Shown: one piece after another, positions 1 through 6,351 of the stretch
Numbering within the stretch: position 1 is the stretch's first letter
How the letters are laid out: the number at the start of each line of letters is the position of its first letter
From: Erythrobacter sp. 34-65-8
Lineage (GTDB): Bacteria > Pseudomonadota > Alphaproteobacteria > Sphingomonadales > Sphingomonadaceae
DNA: 6,351 bases
Direction of reading: 5' to 3'
Assembly (NCBI GenBank): GCA_002278985.1
Contig: NCJP01000096.1
Location: 1 to 6,351 of the forward strand
Made by a program: the position numbers and the translations under genes
Notes under the pieces: model-generated
What the model was told of the DNA's origin: nothing
Databases searched by the model: none
Seen by the model: only the letters and a program-made list of their open reading frames with translations

Positions 1-31
1 GCCCGCCAGAGCCATGCCGATGGTAAACGTC

Positions 32-2074
32 CTAACCGAGAACATATGCGCTCCCTCCTCGGGTATCCTGTACCCTATCAAGCAGATTTGCCAAAGCCTT
101 GTCCTGCGGATGGCGCGCCACGACCCCGGCTATCACCTGTTCCGCCTGCGGGCGGTCGTGATCCATCAGGATCGAAGCCTGGATCAAGGCTTTGCGATCC
201 TCATCCGGAAAATCGGGGGCCGGTTCGAATAGATCGACCGGCTTTGCCCGCCCGCGCAGAATCACTGTACCCATCGGGCGCCACCAGTCCAAGGAACTTT
301 TCTCCACGAACTCGCGGCTCGCCATCACGCTCGACTGGAGCGGCTTGTTGGCGGACTCGAGCCGGGCCGCCGTATTCATCGAATCGCCCAGCGCGGTGTA
401 CTGGATGCGGTTGTCCCCGCCGAAGTTCCCGACCACCGCCTCGCCGAAATGCAGCCCCACCCGGGTCTTGCCGATTTTCGGCAGGTTCGGGTCCATTGCC
501 GCCACTTCGGCCCGAAAGGCTTCGCCTGCCTGCCACATTGCATAGCCGCAGCGGGCCGCACGCTCTCCATCGTCGGGCCTGGCGATCGGCGCGCCCCAGA
601 ACGCCACCACCGCATCGCCGATGAACTTGTCAATCACCCCGCCATGATCGAGCACCACCTGGCTGAGCATTTCAAGATAGCGGTTGATCAGCAGCGCGAC
701 CATTTCCGGCTCGACTGCGTGGCTCATCTTGGTGAACCCTTCCAGATCGGAAAAGAGCACGAAGATCTGCTTCTTCTCCCCATGCAGAGCCAGCAGCTTG
801 GGGTTGTCGATGATTTCCTGCGCCATTTCGCGCGGCAGGTACTTGCCCAGCGCCCCTTGCGCGAAATTGCGCTGCACCGCGCCTGACGCACGCGCCGCCG
901 AAGTTACCGCCATGAAGGCCGCAATCCAGCCGAGCAGCCAGCCGACCGCCGGCACGCCATAGGTATCGGTTTGCTGGAACTGCATCACGAACGGCACCCC
1001 CAGCATGACCACGAACTGGACCGCCAGGAGCAGGTAAATCCGCCAGTTGCCCCATTCGAGCAGACCGGTCAGGACCGCCATGACCACCACCAGCGCCGAA
1101 AGAACCCACAAGACCAGGGGCATTGGCCTGGGCAAGGCCTTGCCATCGAGCATCTGGGCAATGCTGGTGGCATGAAACTCGATCCCCGGGGGCAGGCTGG
1201 TGCCCATGGCCTGGGTCAGGGGCGTCGTCAGGCGATCAACGTCCACGATATCGCCGCCGATCAGGACATACCGACCCTCCACCTGCTCGGCGAGGGCCGC
1301 CGACAGTTCGGGAATGGCGGTGAGTTCAGGATCGGAGAAAGTGTCGATCGGCAGATAGGTGAACACCGGACGGGAGGGGTCTTCCGGCAGGCGGTAGCGC
1401 ACCGCGCCCTGGTAGCCCGGCAAAGTCCGCACGCCCTCGCCCGCAGCCTTGAGCATGGCCCGGCCAAGCAGGTCGGGCTGGCCCGCCACCTGCTCCGGCC
1501 ACAGGCGGGTGACGCCGAAGGAATCGCTCAATTTCACACTGCCGGGCACGGCCCTGCTGCCTTCCAGCTGCGCCAGGAAGGCCTTGAGATACTGCTCCTG
1601 CTCGTACTTGATATTGTCTTCGTTGGTGGCCGTATCGACATATCCCACCACCACCGGGGTCTGCATCGCGCGCAAGGTCGCGATCAGCTCCTCGTCCTCG
1701 GCCTGGGGCTGGTCGAACAGGATATCGATCCCGATGGCCTTGGCGCCCATCCCGTCAAGCGACTGGAGCGCCCGCGCGATAATGCCCCGATCCAGCGGCG
1801 ACCGCTTGCCCGCATTGATCAGGGTCTGATCGGTGAAGACGACCATCACCACCCGGTTGTCCTGCGGCACATCGTTGCGATCCGCCTCGACGTAGCTGCG
1901 CGAATCGTACATCGCCCGCTCGGCATCGGCCACCCCGGGGATCACCCAGCCGAACCGGGCGATGGCCAGTGCCACCAGCACCAGCACGCCGGTGAGCGCC
2001 AGACGACGCGGCCCGGCCTCGCGCACATTGCGCCAGCCACGGACGATGAAATTCGGTGTGCGCTCGTCGCTCAA
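32..2074 (-). CDS. CHASE2-domain class III adenylate/guanylate cyclase, membrane-bound
   Basis: Predicted 680-residue transmembrane receptor cyclase making a cyclic nucleotide (probably cAMP) from the triphosphate. Residues about 25-45 form one membrane helix. About 46-316 form an extracytoplasmic CHASE2 sensor, with typical blocks such as GAKAIGIDILF near 110 and PGIEFHATSIAQML near 296. Three further helices follow at about 318-338, 345-365 and 374-393, then a short linker and the catalytic domain at about 434-615. Catalytic residues are intact: metal-binding D443 (FSDLEGFT) and D487 (FIGDAVVAFWG), substrate-specifying K483 and T560, and transition-state N567 and R571 (GDSMNTAARLE). The Lys/Thr pair favours ATP over GTP, as in cyanobacterial CyaC; this is inference from the family. 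A roughly 50-residue helical tail follows the cyclase domain. The start is TTG at 2074: a GGGAGAG ribosome site lies just upstream, an in-frame stop lies at 2111-2113, and there is no ATG or GTG between them. The ligand is unknown. It lies 122 bp downstream of gcvPB on the same strand. Confidence 0.93.
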   Translation of the reverse strand: MSDERTPNFIVRGWRNVREAGPRRLALTGVLVLVALAIARFGWVIPGVADAERAMYDSRSYVEADRNDVPQDNRVVMVVFTDQTLINAGKRSPLDRGIIARALQSLDGMGAKAIGIDILFDQPQAEDEELIATLRAMQTPVVVGYVDTATNEDNIKYEQEQYLKAFLAQLEGSRAVPGSVKLSDSFGVTRLWPEQVAGQPDLLGRAMLKAAGEGVRTLPGYQGAVRYRLPEDPSRPVFTYLPIDTFSDPELTAIPELSAALAEQVEGRYVLIGGDIVDVDRLTTPLTQAMGTSLPPGIEFHATSIAQMLDGKALPRPMPLVLWVLSALVVVMAVLTGLLEWGNWRIYLLLAVQFVVMLGVPFVMQFQQTDTYGVPAVGWLLGWIAAFMAVTSAARASGAVQRNFAQGALGKYLPREMAQEIIDNPKLLALHGEKKQIFVLFSDLEGFTKMSHAVEPEMVALLINRYLEMLSQVVLDHGGVIDKFIGDAVVAFWGAPIARPDDGERAARCGYAMWQAGEAFRAEVAAMDPNLPKIGKTRVGLHFGEAVVGNFGGDNRIQYTALGDSMNTAARLESANKPLQSSVMASREFVEKSSLDWWRPMGTVILRGRAKPVDLFEPAPDFPDEDRKALIQASILMDHDRPQAEQVIAGVVARHPQDKALANLLDRVQDTRGGSAYVLG

Positions 2075-2080
2075 TATCCG

Positions 2081-2087
2081 CTCTCCC
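2081..2087 (-). promoter_or_regulatory. Ribosome binding site supporting the TTG start of the cyclase
   Basis: On the minus strand GGGAGAG is followed by six bases (CGGATA) and then TTG. Taking GGGAG as the core, the spacing is eight bases, which is normal. This is the main reason to accept TTG at 2074 as the start. The next candidate, an in-frame GTG at codon 17, would remove the basic N-terminal segment ahead of the first membrane helix. Confidence 0.6.
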
Positions 2088-2127
2088 AGCGGTTGCTGCG
2101 CGACCCGTCGTTATTTTTTCCCGCTGG
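2086..2127 (-). promoter_or_regulatory. Inverted repeat in the cyclase leader overlapping its ribosome site
   Basis: The 7-bp arms CCAGCGG (2086-2092) and CCGCTGG (2121-2127) are perfect reverse complements separated by 28 bases. In the minus-strand transcript the downstream arm covers the first two G bases of the GGGAGAG ribosome site. An alternative 6-bp stem (GGTTGC 2091-2096 with GCGACC 2100-2105, one G-U pair) competes for two of the same bases. It could be a weak translational control element or chance in GC-rich DNA. It is not followed by a U run on the transcribed strand, so it is not an intrinsic terminator. Confidence 0.25.
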
Positions 2128-2196
2128 CCGGACCTTGCGGAAAGCACCGCCTACAAGCAAGGGCAAAGGGCTATTGGCCCAGCTGTTGCTGCCGGG

Positions 2197-3759
2197 TCAG
2201 TCCCCCCGGTCCTGCCATGCCAGTACCGGCTTGCGGGCTGCCTGGGTCTCGTCCAGCCGCCGCCGCGGGGCGTAGACCGGCGCCTGCTTCAGCGCCATGT
2301 CGCCCGCCCGTGCCCGCTCTGCCACGTGCCGGAACGCGCCGATGAACTGATCGAGGCTGGCCTTGCTCTCGGTCTCGGTCGGCTCGACCAGCATTGCGCC
2401 ATGAACCACCAGCGGGAAATAGACCGTCATCGGGTGATAGCCTTCGTCAATCAGGCCCTTGGCGATGTCGAGGGTGGACAGGCCGTCGGGCAGGCCGTTG
2501 TCGCTGAACAGCGCCTCGTGCATGCAGGGGCCGCTGGCGGCGAAGGGTGCCTCGAGCAGGTCCTCCAGGCTGCGCAGCACGTAATTGGCGTTGAGCACGG
2601 CGTCTTCCGCCACCTGCTTCAGCCCGTCAGCCCCGTGGCTGAGGATATAGGTCAGCGCACGGGTGAACATGCCCATCTGGCCGTGGAAGGCGGTCATCCG
2701 CCCGAACGCCTGGACATGATCGTACTCGACGGCGTTGTCCTCCTCCACCAGATGGACCACGCCATCGGCAGTGCGGGCGGTGAACGGCAGCGGGCCGAAC
2801 GGGCTCAGCGCCTCGCTCAGCACGACTGGGCCGGAGCCGGGGCCGCCGCCGCCGTGCGGGGTGGAGAAGGTCTTGTGCAGGTTGATGTGCATGGCATCGA
2901 CGCCCAGGTCGCCCGGGCGGACCTTGCCGACGATGGCGTTGAAGTTGGCCCCGTCGCAATAGACGAACCCGCCGGCGGCATGGACCGCATCGGCGATCTC
3001 GCGGAAATCCCGCTCGAACAGCCCGCAGGTGTTGGGGTTGGTGATCATCACCGCCGCCACATCCGGGCCGAGGCGCGCTTTCAGCGCCGCGACATCGACC
3101 CGGCCTTCGGGCGTCGCCGGAATGTCTTCCACCCGGTAGCCGGCAAAGGCGGCGGTCGCGGGGTTGGTGCCATGGGCGCTTTCCGGCACCAGCACCACCT
3201 CGCGCGCATCGCCGCGCGCTTCCAGCGCAGCGCGGATGCACAGGATGCCGCACAGCTCGCCATGCGCGCCCGCCTTGGGGCTCATCGCCACGCCGTGCAT
3301 TCCCGTAAGCTCGATCAGCCAGTGGGCGAGCTCGTTCATCACCTCCAGCGCGCCCTGCACGGTGGAGGCGGGCTGCATCGGGTGGATGTCGGCGAACCCG
3401 GGCAGCCGCGCCATTTTCTCGTTGAGGCGCGGGTTGTGCTTCATCGTGCAGCTGCCGAGCGGGAACAGGCCGAGGTCGATGGCATAATTCTGGCGGCTGA
3501 GGCGGGTGTAGTGGCGCACCGTTTGCGGCTCGCTCAGCCCGACCAGGCCAATCGGGCTGGTCCGGCCGAGCCCGCCAAGCCGGCTGGTGGCGGGCGGATC
3601 GAAGGCCGGGAAATCGACCCCGGTGGTCTCGGCCTGGCCGATCTCGAAGATCAGCGGCTCTTCCAGCATCAGTGCACGGTTGCCGGTGGAGGTGGCGGGT
3701 GCACCGCCATCGTCCGGGGTCATTTCGGGCTTCCAGCCGGATGCATTAGGCGCGTTCAT
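2197..3759 (-). CDS. gcvPB: Glycine dehydrogenase (decarboxylating) subunit 2, P-protein beta part
   Basis: Pyridoxal-phosphate subunit of the glycine cleavage P-protein. With GcvPA it decarboxylates glycine and transfers the aminomethyl group to the lipoyl arm of GcvH in the cytoplasm. The 520-residue protein has the conserved [16 protein letters not shown] block at about 99-114. The cofactor lysine is K296, in HINLHKTF, followed by the glycine-rich [10 protein letters not shown] at 301-310. Other family segments are [12 protein letters not shown] (197-208), [11 protein letters not shown] (239-249) and CDGANFNAI (268-276). It has about 25 residues of variable N-terminus before [17 protein letters not shown] and ends with a short basic tail containing RKPVL. 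It is slightly longer than the Bacillus subunit (about 490). The ATG overlaps the gcvPA stop as ATGA, with a strong GAGGAG site inside gcvPA, implying translational coupling. The stop is TGA at 2197-2199. No broken or missing key residues are seen. Confidence 0.98.
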   Translation of the reverse strand: MNAPNASGWKPEMTPDDGGAPATSTGNRALMLEEPLIFEIGQAETTGVDFPAFDPPATSRLGGLGRTSPIGLVGLSEPQTVRHYTRLSRQNYAIDLGLFPLGSCTMKHNPRLNEKMARLPGFADIHPMQPASTVQGALEVMNELAHWLIELTGMHGVAMSPKAGAHGELCGILCIRAALEARGDAREVVLVPESAHGTNPATAAFAGYRVEDIPATPEGRVDVAALKARLGPDVAAVMITNPNTCGLFERDFREIADAVHAAGGFVYCDGANFNAIVGKVRPGDLGVDAMHINLHKTFSTPHGGGGPGSGPVVLSEALSPFGPLPFTARTADGVVHLVEEDNAVEYDHVQAFGRMTAFHGQMGMFTRALTYILSHGADGLKQVAEDAVLNANYVLRSLEDLLEAPFAASGPCMHEALFSDNGLPDGLSTLDIAKGLIDEGYHPMTVYFPLVVHGAMLVEPTETESKASLDQFIGAFRHVAERARAGDMALKQAPVYAPRRRLDETQAARKPVLAWQDRGD

Positions 3760-5117
3760 GCCAGCAGCTCCTCAAGCGCGGAGGCCAGCGTCTCGATGTC
3801 CTCCGGGGTGGTGGTTTCGGTTACGGCGACCAGGAGGCCGTCGTCCAGGTTGGCGACGCCGGGATAGAGCCGGGCCAGCGAGACGCCCGCCAGGATGCCG
3901 CGATCGGCCAGCTCGCGGACCAGCTCACGCCCGTTGCGCCCGACCTTTAGGGTGAATTCGTTGAAGAAGGTCTGGTTGACCAGGGTCACGCCCGGCACCT
4001 GCGCCAGCCGGTCCGCGGCATGGCAGGCGCGGGCATGGTTAAGCGCAGCAAGCTGGCGCAGCCCCGCCTCGCCCAGCAAGGTCATGTGGACCGAGAACGC
4101 CAGCGCGCACAGGCCCGAATTGGTGCAGATGTTGCTGGTCGCTTTCTCCCGCCGGATATGCTGTTCGCGGGTGGACAGCGTCAGCACGAAACCGCGCTTG
4201 CCGGTCGCATCGACAGTCTCGCCGCACAGCCGCCCGGGCATCTGGCGCACATGCTTGGGATCGCGCACCGCAAACAGGCCGAGGTAGGGCCCGCCGAACT
4301 GCAGGCCGACGCCGAGCGACTGCCCCTCGCCCACCACGATGTCGGCACCCAGCTCACCCGGCGACTGGATCGCCCCCAGCGCAACCGGCTCGGTGTTGAC
4401 CACGATCAGCAGCGCGCCCCGGGCGTGGGCGGCCTCGGCGATTTCGGCGAGGTTGGAAATGCGGCCGAGGATGTCGGGATACTGCACCACCACGCAGCTG
4501 GTGGTCTCGTCGATCCGGCCGATCAGCCCGGCATGGTCCGGCTCCGGTTGCACCGTCGGCAGGGCGTCGGCGATCTCGTCTTCGGTGAACTTGGCCATCG
4601 TCCGCACCACTTCGGCATAGTGCGGGTGGAGCGCGCCCGACAGGACCACGCGCTTGCGCCGGGTGATCCGCGCCGCCATCGAGACCGCTTCCCAGCACGC
4701 GGTCGAGCCATCGTACATCGAGGCATTGGCCACCGCGCAGCCATAGAGCCGCGCGACCTGGGTCTGGAACTCGAACAACATCTGCAGCGTGCCCTGGGCG
4801 ATTTCCGGCTGGTAGGGCGTGTAGGCGGTCAGGAACTCGCCGCGCTGGATGATATGGTCAACCGTGGCCGGCACATGGTGGCGATAGGCTCCCGCGCCGA
4901 GAAAGAACGGCACACTGCCCGCCGCCATGTTCTTGGCCGCCAGCCGGGTCATGTGCCGCTCCACCGCCATCTCGCTGGCGTGCATCGGCAAGCCCCTGAT
5001 CGGCCCGTCCAGCCGCGCCGCTTCGGGCACGTCGACGAACAGGTCATCAATGGTGGCAGCGCCGACCCTGGCCAGCATGGCGCTGCGGTCGGTATCGGTC
5101 AGGGGAAGGTAGCGCAT
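3756..5117 (-). CDS. gcvPA: Glycine dehydrogenase (decarboxylating) subunit 1, P-protein alpha part
   Basis: N-terminal half of the split glycine decarboxylase, pairing with GcvPB. It has the PLP-transferase fold but carries no cofactor lysine of its own. Family blocks (numbered from the second ATG) include [14 protein letters not shown] near 99-112, [10 protein letters not shown] near 131-140, GALHPHY near 161-167, VGEGQSLG and FGGPYLG near 262-280, and [17 protein letters not shown] near 317-333. The length, 453 residues, is usual for the subunit (about 450). Two tandem ATG codons occur at 5120 and 5117. I chose 5117 because family members typically begin MRYLPLT and because the weak AGAG site at 5122-5125 is too close (one base) to the first ATG. 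If the first ATG is used, the protein gains one methionine. The stop overlaps the gcvPB start (ATGA). The gene is separated from gcvH by a gap of about 106 bp holding two hairpin repeats, so it has a poorer ribosome site and a more complex leader than its operon neighbours. Confidence 0.97.
   Translation of the reverse strand: MRYLPLTDTDRSAMLARVGAATIDDLFVDVPEAARLDGPIRGLPMHASEMAVERHMTRLAAKNMAAGSVPFFLGAGAYRHHVPATVDHIIQRGEFLTAYTPYQPEIAQGTLQMLFEFQTQVARLYGCAVANASMYDGSTACWEAVSMAARITRRKRVVLSGALHPHYAEVVRTMAKFTEDEIADALPTVQPEPDHAGLIGRIDETTSCVVVQYPDILGRISNLAEIAEAAHARGALLIVVNTEPVALGAIQSPGELGADIVVGEGQSLGVGLQFGGPYLGLFAVRDPKHVRQMPGRLCGETVDATGKRGFVLTLSTREQHIRREKATSNICTNSGLCALAFSVHMTLLGEAGLRQLAALNHARACHAADRLAQVPGVTLVNQTFFNEFTLKVGRNGRELVRELADRGILAGVSLARLYPGVANLDDGLLVAVTETTTPEDIETLASALEELLA
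3768..3773 (-). promoter_or_regulatory. Ribosome binding site of gcvPB, inside the gcvPA 3' end
   Basis: GAGGAG on the minus strand, lying in the last codons of gcvPA, is eight bases before the gcvPB ATG at 3759. With the 4-bp ATGA stop-start overlap at 3756-3759 it supports coupled, roughly equal synthesis of the two P-protein subunits and fixes the gcvPB start. Confidence 0.75.
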
Positions 5118-5132
5118 CATTCTCTACTTTCG

Positions 5133-5159
5133 TGATCCCCCGCGAAGGCGGGGGCCTCA
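5133..5159 (+). repeat. REP-like palindrome, copy 1, in the gcvH-gcvPA gap
   Basis: A 27-bp unit containing a perfect 7-bp stem (CCCCCGC 5137-5143 with GCGGGGG 5148-5154) around a GAAG loop, flanked by TGA on the left and CCTCA on the right. It matches the reverse complement of copy 2 at 24 of 27 positions by eye. The core (CCCCGC-GAAG-GCGGGG) resembles short palindromes that I recall scattered between genes in sphingomonad and other alphaproteobacterial genomes; genome-wide copy number was not checked. On the transcribed minus strand no U run follows, so it is not a simple terminator. Confidence 0.75.
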
Positions 5160-5168
5160 GTCGGAAAA

Positions 5169-5192
5169 GGACTGCCTCGGGGACTGCCTCGG
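5169..5192. repeat. Perfect 12-bp tandem duplication between the two palindromes
   Basis: GGACTGCCTCGG occurs twice head to tail, at 5169-5180 and 5181-5192, with no mismatch. It fills most of the 36 bp between the two REP-like units. It may come from replication slippage within the repeat cluster, or be a spacer element carried with the REP pair. It lies in non-coding DNA between gcvH and gcvPA. Confidence 0.85.
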
Positions 5193-5195
5193 GCA

Positions 5196-5222
5196 TGAGG
5201 TCCCCGCCTTCGCGGGGACTCA
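5196..5222 (-). repeat. REP-like palindrome, copy 2, inverted relative to copy 1
   Basis: A 27-bp unit with a perfect 8-bp stem (GTCCCCGC 5200-5207 with GCGGGGAC 5212-5219) around a CTTC loop. The stem can extend through TGAG (5196-5199) and CTCA (5219-5222) if G5200 bulges. It lies in opposite orientation to copy 1, giving a BIME-like head-to-head pair. It begins only four bases after the gcvH stop codon in the direction of transcription, so in mRNA the hairpin would cap the gcvH reading frame and could stabilise the upstream gcvT-gcvH segment. Confidence 0.75.
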
Positions 5223-5226
5223 GGCG

Positions 5227-5598
5227 TTACAGGCTGTCGCAGAAGCTCTTGTAGGCGGCTGCATCCATCAGCCCGTCGAGCTCGGCCTTGTCGGCCACGG
5301 TCATCTTGAAGAACCAGCCGTCTTCTTCCGGCGAGGTGTTGACCAGCGCCGGATCGTCTTCCAGCGCGGAATTGGCTTCCATCACTTCCCCGCTGATCGG
5401 GGCATAGACGTCGCTCGCCGCCTTGACGCTTTCCACCACGGCAGCGTCCTTGCCCTTCTCGATCACGGTGCCGACTTCGGGCAGTTCGACGAACACGATA
5501 TCGCCCAGCTGCCCCTGGGCGTAATCGGTGATGCCGACGGTGGCGAGATCGCCTTCGAGGTCGATCCATTCGTGTTCATCGGTGAAGTAACGGGCCAT
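5227..5598 (-). CDS. gcvH: Glycine cleavage system H protein (lipoyl carrier)
   Basis: Small cytoplasmic carrier whose lipoylated lysine shuttles the aminomethyl group from the P-protein to GcvT and is then reoxidised by the L-protein. The 123-residue product has the usual family length. The lipoylation site is K59 in [14 protein letters not shown], within the biotinyl/lipoyl hammerhead fold. Other hallmarks are the N-terminal FTDEHEWI (5-12), [20 protein letters not shown] (21-40) and the C-terminal EEDGWFFKM (91-99) with AYKSFC. The ATG lies two bases after the gcvT stop and is served by a GAGGGAG site inside the gcvT 3' end. The stop is TAA at 5227-5229, immediately followed by the REP-like hairpins. 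Nothing is missing or broken. Confidence 0.98.
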   Translation of the reverse strand: MARYFTDEHEWIDLEGDLATVGITDYAQGQLGDIVFVELPEVGTVIEKGKDAAVVESVKAASDVYAPISGEVMEANSALEDDPALVNTSPEEDGWFFKMTVADKAELDGLMDAAAYKSFCDSL

Positions 5599-5600
5599 GA

Positions 5601-6351
5601 CTACTTGCTCCCTCGATAGTAGCGGTGGGGTACGAACGGCGTCGCTGCCACCACGGCGGCGAGGCGCTTGTTTCTGACTTCGATCTCCAGCGCGGTGCCT
5701 TCATCGGCATGCGCGGAATCGACATAGGCCATGGCAATCGGCTGGCCGAGCGTGGGCGAAAAGCCGCCGCTGGTGACGGTCCCGACCTTCGCGGACCCCG
5801 CGAACACCTCCGCGCCTTCACGCGCGGGCAAACGGCCGTCGAGCTTGAGGCCGACCCACTTGCGCGCCGTCCCTTCCACGATCTCGCGGTTGATCCGTTC
5901 CGCGCCCGGATAGCCGCCATCCGTGCGGCGGCGCTTGTTGATCCCGAACACGAGGCCCGCCTCGATCGGGCTGGTATCGGGCGACAGGTCGTGCCCATAG
6001 AGCGGCAGGCCCGCCTCCAGACGCAGGCTGTCGCGTGCGCCAAGGCCGATCGGCTTCACCTCTGGTTCGCCGCACAGCAGCGTGGCGACTTCTTCGGCGG
6101 CGCTGGCGGGGAGCGAGATTTCGAACCCGTCCTCGCCGGTATAGCCCGCGCGCGCAATGGTCACCTCATGGCCCGCCAGGGTGAAGCGCCCGAACTTCAT
6201 GAAAGTCAGTGCCGACAGCGGGTATTCGCCGGTGGCGTGCCGCGCCAGGGCGTCGGCCGCCTTGGGGCCCTGCAGCGCCAGCAGCGCCTGCTCGTCGAGA
6301 TGGTTGAGGGTGATGTCATCCGGCAGCGCTTCGCGCAGGGTGCCGATATCG
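5601..6351 (-). CDS. gcvT: Aminomethyltransferase, glycine cleavage T protein (partial, N-terminus off window)
   Basis: Transfers the methylene carbon from aminomethyl-lipoyl-GcvH to tetrahydrofolate, releasing ammonia. The open frame continues to the right edge: the 50 codons upstream of the internal ATG at 6200 are uninterrupted and read as T-protein, including [14 protein letters not shown]. The visible 249 residues are about two thirds of a typical 370-380. Family motifs, counted in the visible part, are [13 protein letters not shown] (about 66-78), [18 protein letters not shown] (about 105-122), which continues into SPIEAGL, and the C-terminal barrel block [21 protein letters not shown] (about 190-210). 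The folate-binding aspartate of the N-terminal domain lies beyond the window, so full integrity cannot be judged. It is the first visible gene of the operon, and the stop is TAG at 5601-5603. It could be confused with other T-fold proteins such as YgfZ or sarcosine oxidase domains, but adjacency to gcvH settles the identity. Confidence 0.96.
   Translation of the reverse strand, partial: DIGTLREALPDDITLNHLDEQALLALQGPKAADALARHATGEYPLSALTFMKFGRFTLAGHEVTIARAGYTGEDGFEISLPASAAEEVATLLCGEPEVKPIGLGARDSLRLEAGLPLYGHDLSPDTSPIEAGLVFGINKRRRTDGGYPGAERINREIVEGTARKWVGLKLDGRLPAREGAEVFAGSAKVGTVTSGGFSPTLGQPIAMAYVDSAHADEGTALEIEVRNKRLAAVVAATPFVPHRYYRGSK
5608..5614 (-). promoter_or_regulatory. Ribosome binding site of gcvH, inside the gcvT 3' end
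   Basis: GAGGGAG on the minus strand sits in the last codons of gcvT, nine bases before the gcvH ATG at 5598. The gcvT stop (TAG, 5601-5603) and the gcvH start are two bases apart. This arrangement supports the start choice and coupled translation of the two genes. Confidence 0.7.

Noticed and set aside
1..31. Possible start of another minus-strand gene (ATG at 13-15 reading M-A-L-A-G)
   Set aside because: Only five codons are visible, and the only purine-rich site (AGGAC) lies too far upstream. There is not enough to call a gene.
2091..2119. Possible plus-strand terminator: small stem (2091-2105) followed by a six-T run (2114-2119)
   Set aside because: The stem is only six pairs with one G-U, eight bases separate it from the T run, and no plus-strand gene is present to terminate.
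971..2275. Plus-strand open frame of about 430 codons antisense to the cyclase
   Set aside because: The translation is compositionally skewed (H, Q, R, G), has no domain, and runs across the cyclase start and into gcvPB, so it is a codon-bias shadow.
2056..3867. Long plus-strand open frame of about 600 codons antisense to gcvPB
   Set aside because: It covers a conserved gcvPB on the other strand, its translation is biased toward R, H, G, A and Q with no recognisable domain, and such long shadows are common in GC-rich coding DNA.
4020..5135. Plus-strand open frame of about 370 codons antisense to gcvPA
   Set aside because: Same shadow pattern opposite a strongly conserved gene, with no supporting motif.
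5137..5219. Intrinsic terminator between gcvH and gcvPA
   Set aside because: Both hairpins are strong, but neither is followed by a U run on the transcribed strand. A full stop here would also cut the essential P-protein genes off from their operon unless they had their own promoter, which I cannot see.
5601..6200. gcvT starting at the internal ATG at 6200
   Set aside because: The frame stays open to the window edge and the 50 upstream codons encode recognisable T-protein sequence, so the true start lies outside.

Overview
The window is a gene-dense, GC-rich stretch in which every supported gene lies on the minus strand. The protein sequences, the two-subunit form of glycine decarboxylase, the CHASE2 cyclase and the GC-rich palindromic repeats all suggest an alphaproteobacterium, most likely a sphingomonad or Erythrobacteraceae-type organism. 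That assignment is inferred from recognised sequence style and no database was searched.

In the direction of transcription (right to left) the layout is: the C-terminal two thirds of gcvT (aminomethyltransferase, cut by the right edge, 5601-6351); gcvH (lipoyl carrier, 5227-5598); a roughly 106-bp gap holding an inverted pair of REP-like palindromes around a 12-bp tandem duplication; gcvPA and gcvPB (the two glycine decarboxylase subunits, 3756-5117 and 2197-3759, sharing an ATGA overlap); a 122-bp gap; and a membrane-bound CHASE2-domain class III nucleotide cyclase (32-2074) that starts at TTG. The last 31 bases at the left edge hold no supportable feature.

The four gcv genes form a nearly complete glycine cleavage operon. 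GcvPA/GcvPB decarboxylate glycine and load the aminomethyl group onto lipoyl-GcvH. GcvT then passes the one-carbon unit to tetrahydrofolate and releases ammonia. The L-protein (dihydrolipoamide dehydrogenase) is not in the window. Any promoter or glycine riboswitch ahead of gcvT would lie beyond the right edge. The cyclase is a separate signalling protein. It is co-directional and no clear terminator separates it from gcvPB, so read-through is possible, but a functional link to glycine metabolism is not shown.

I see no unknown multi-gene system here. The parts most worth a second look are the REP pair inside the gcv operon, its tandem repeat, and the TTG start and foldable leader of the cyclase.
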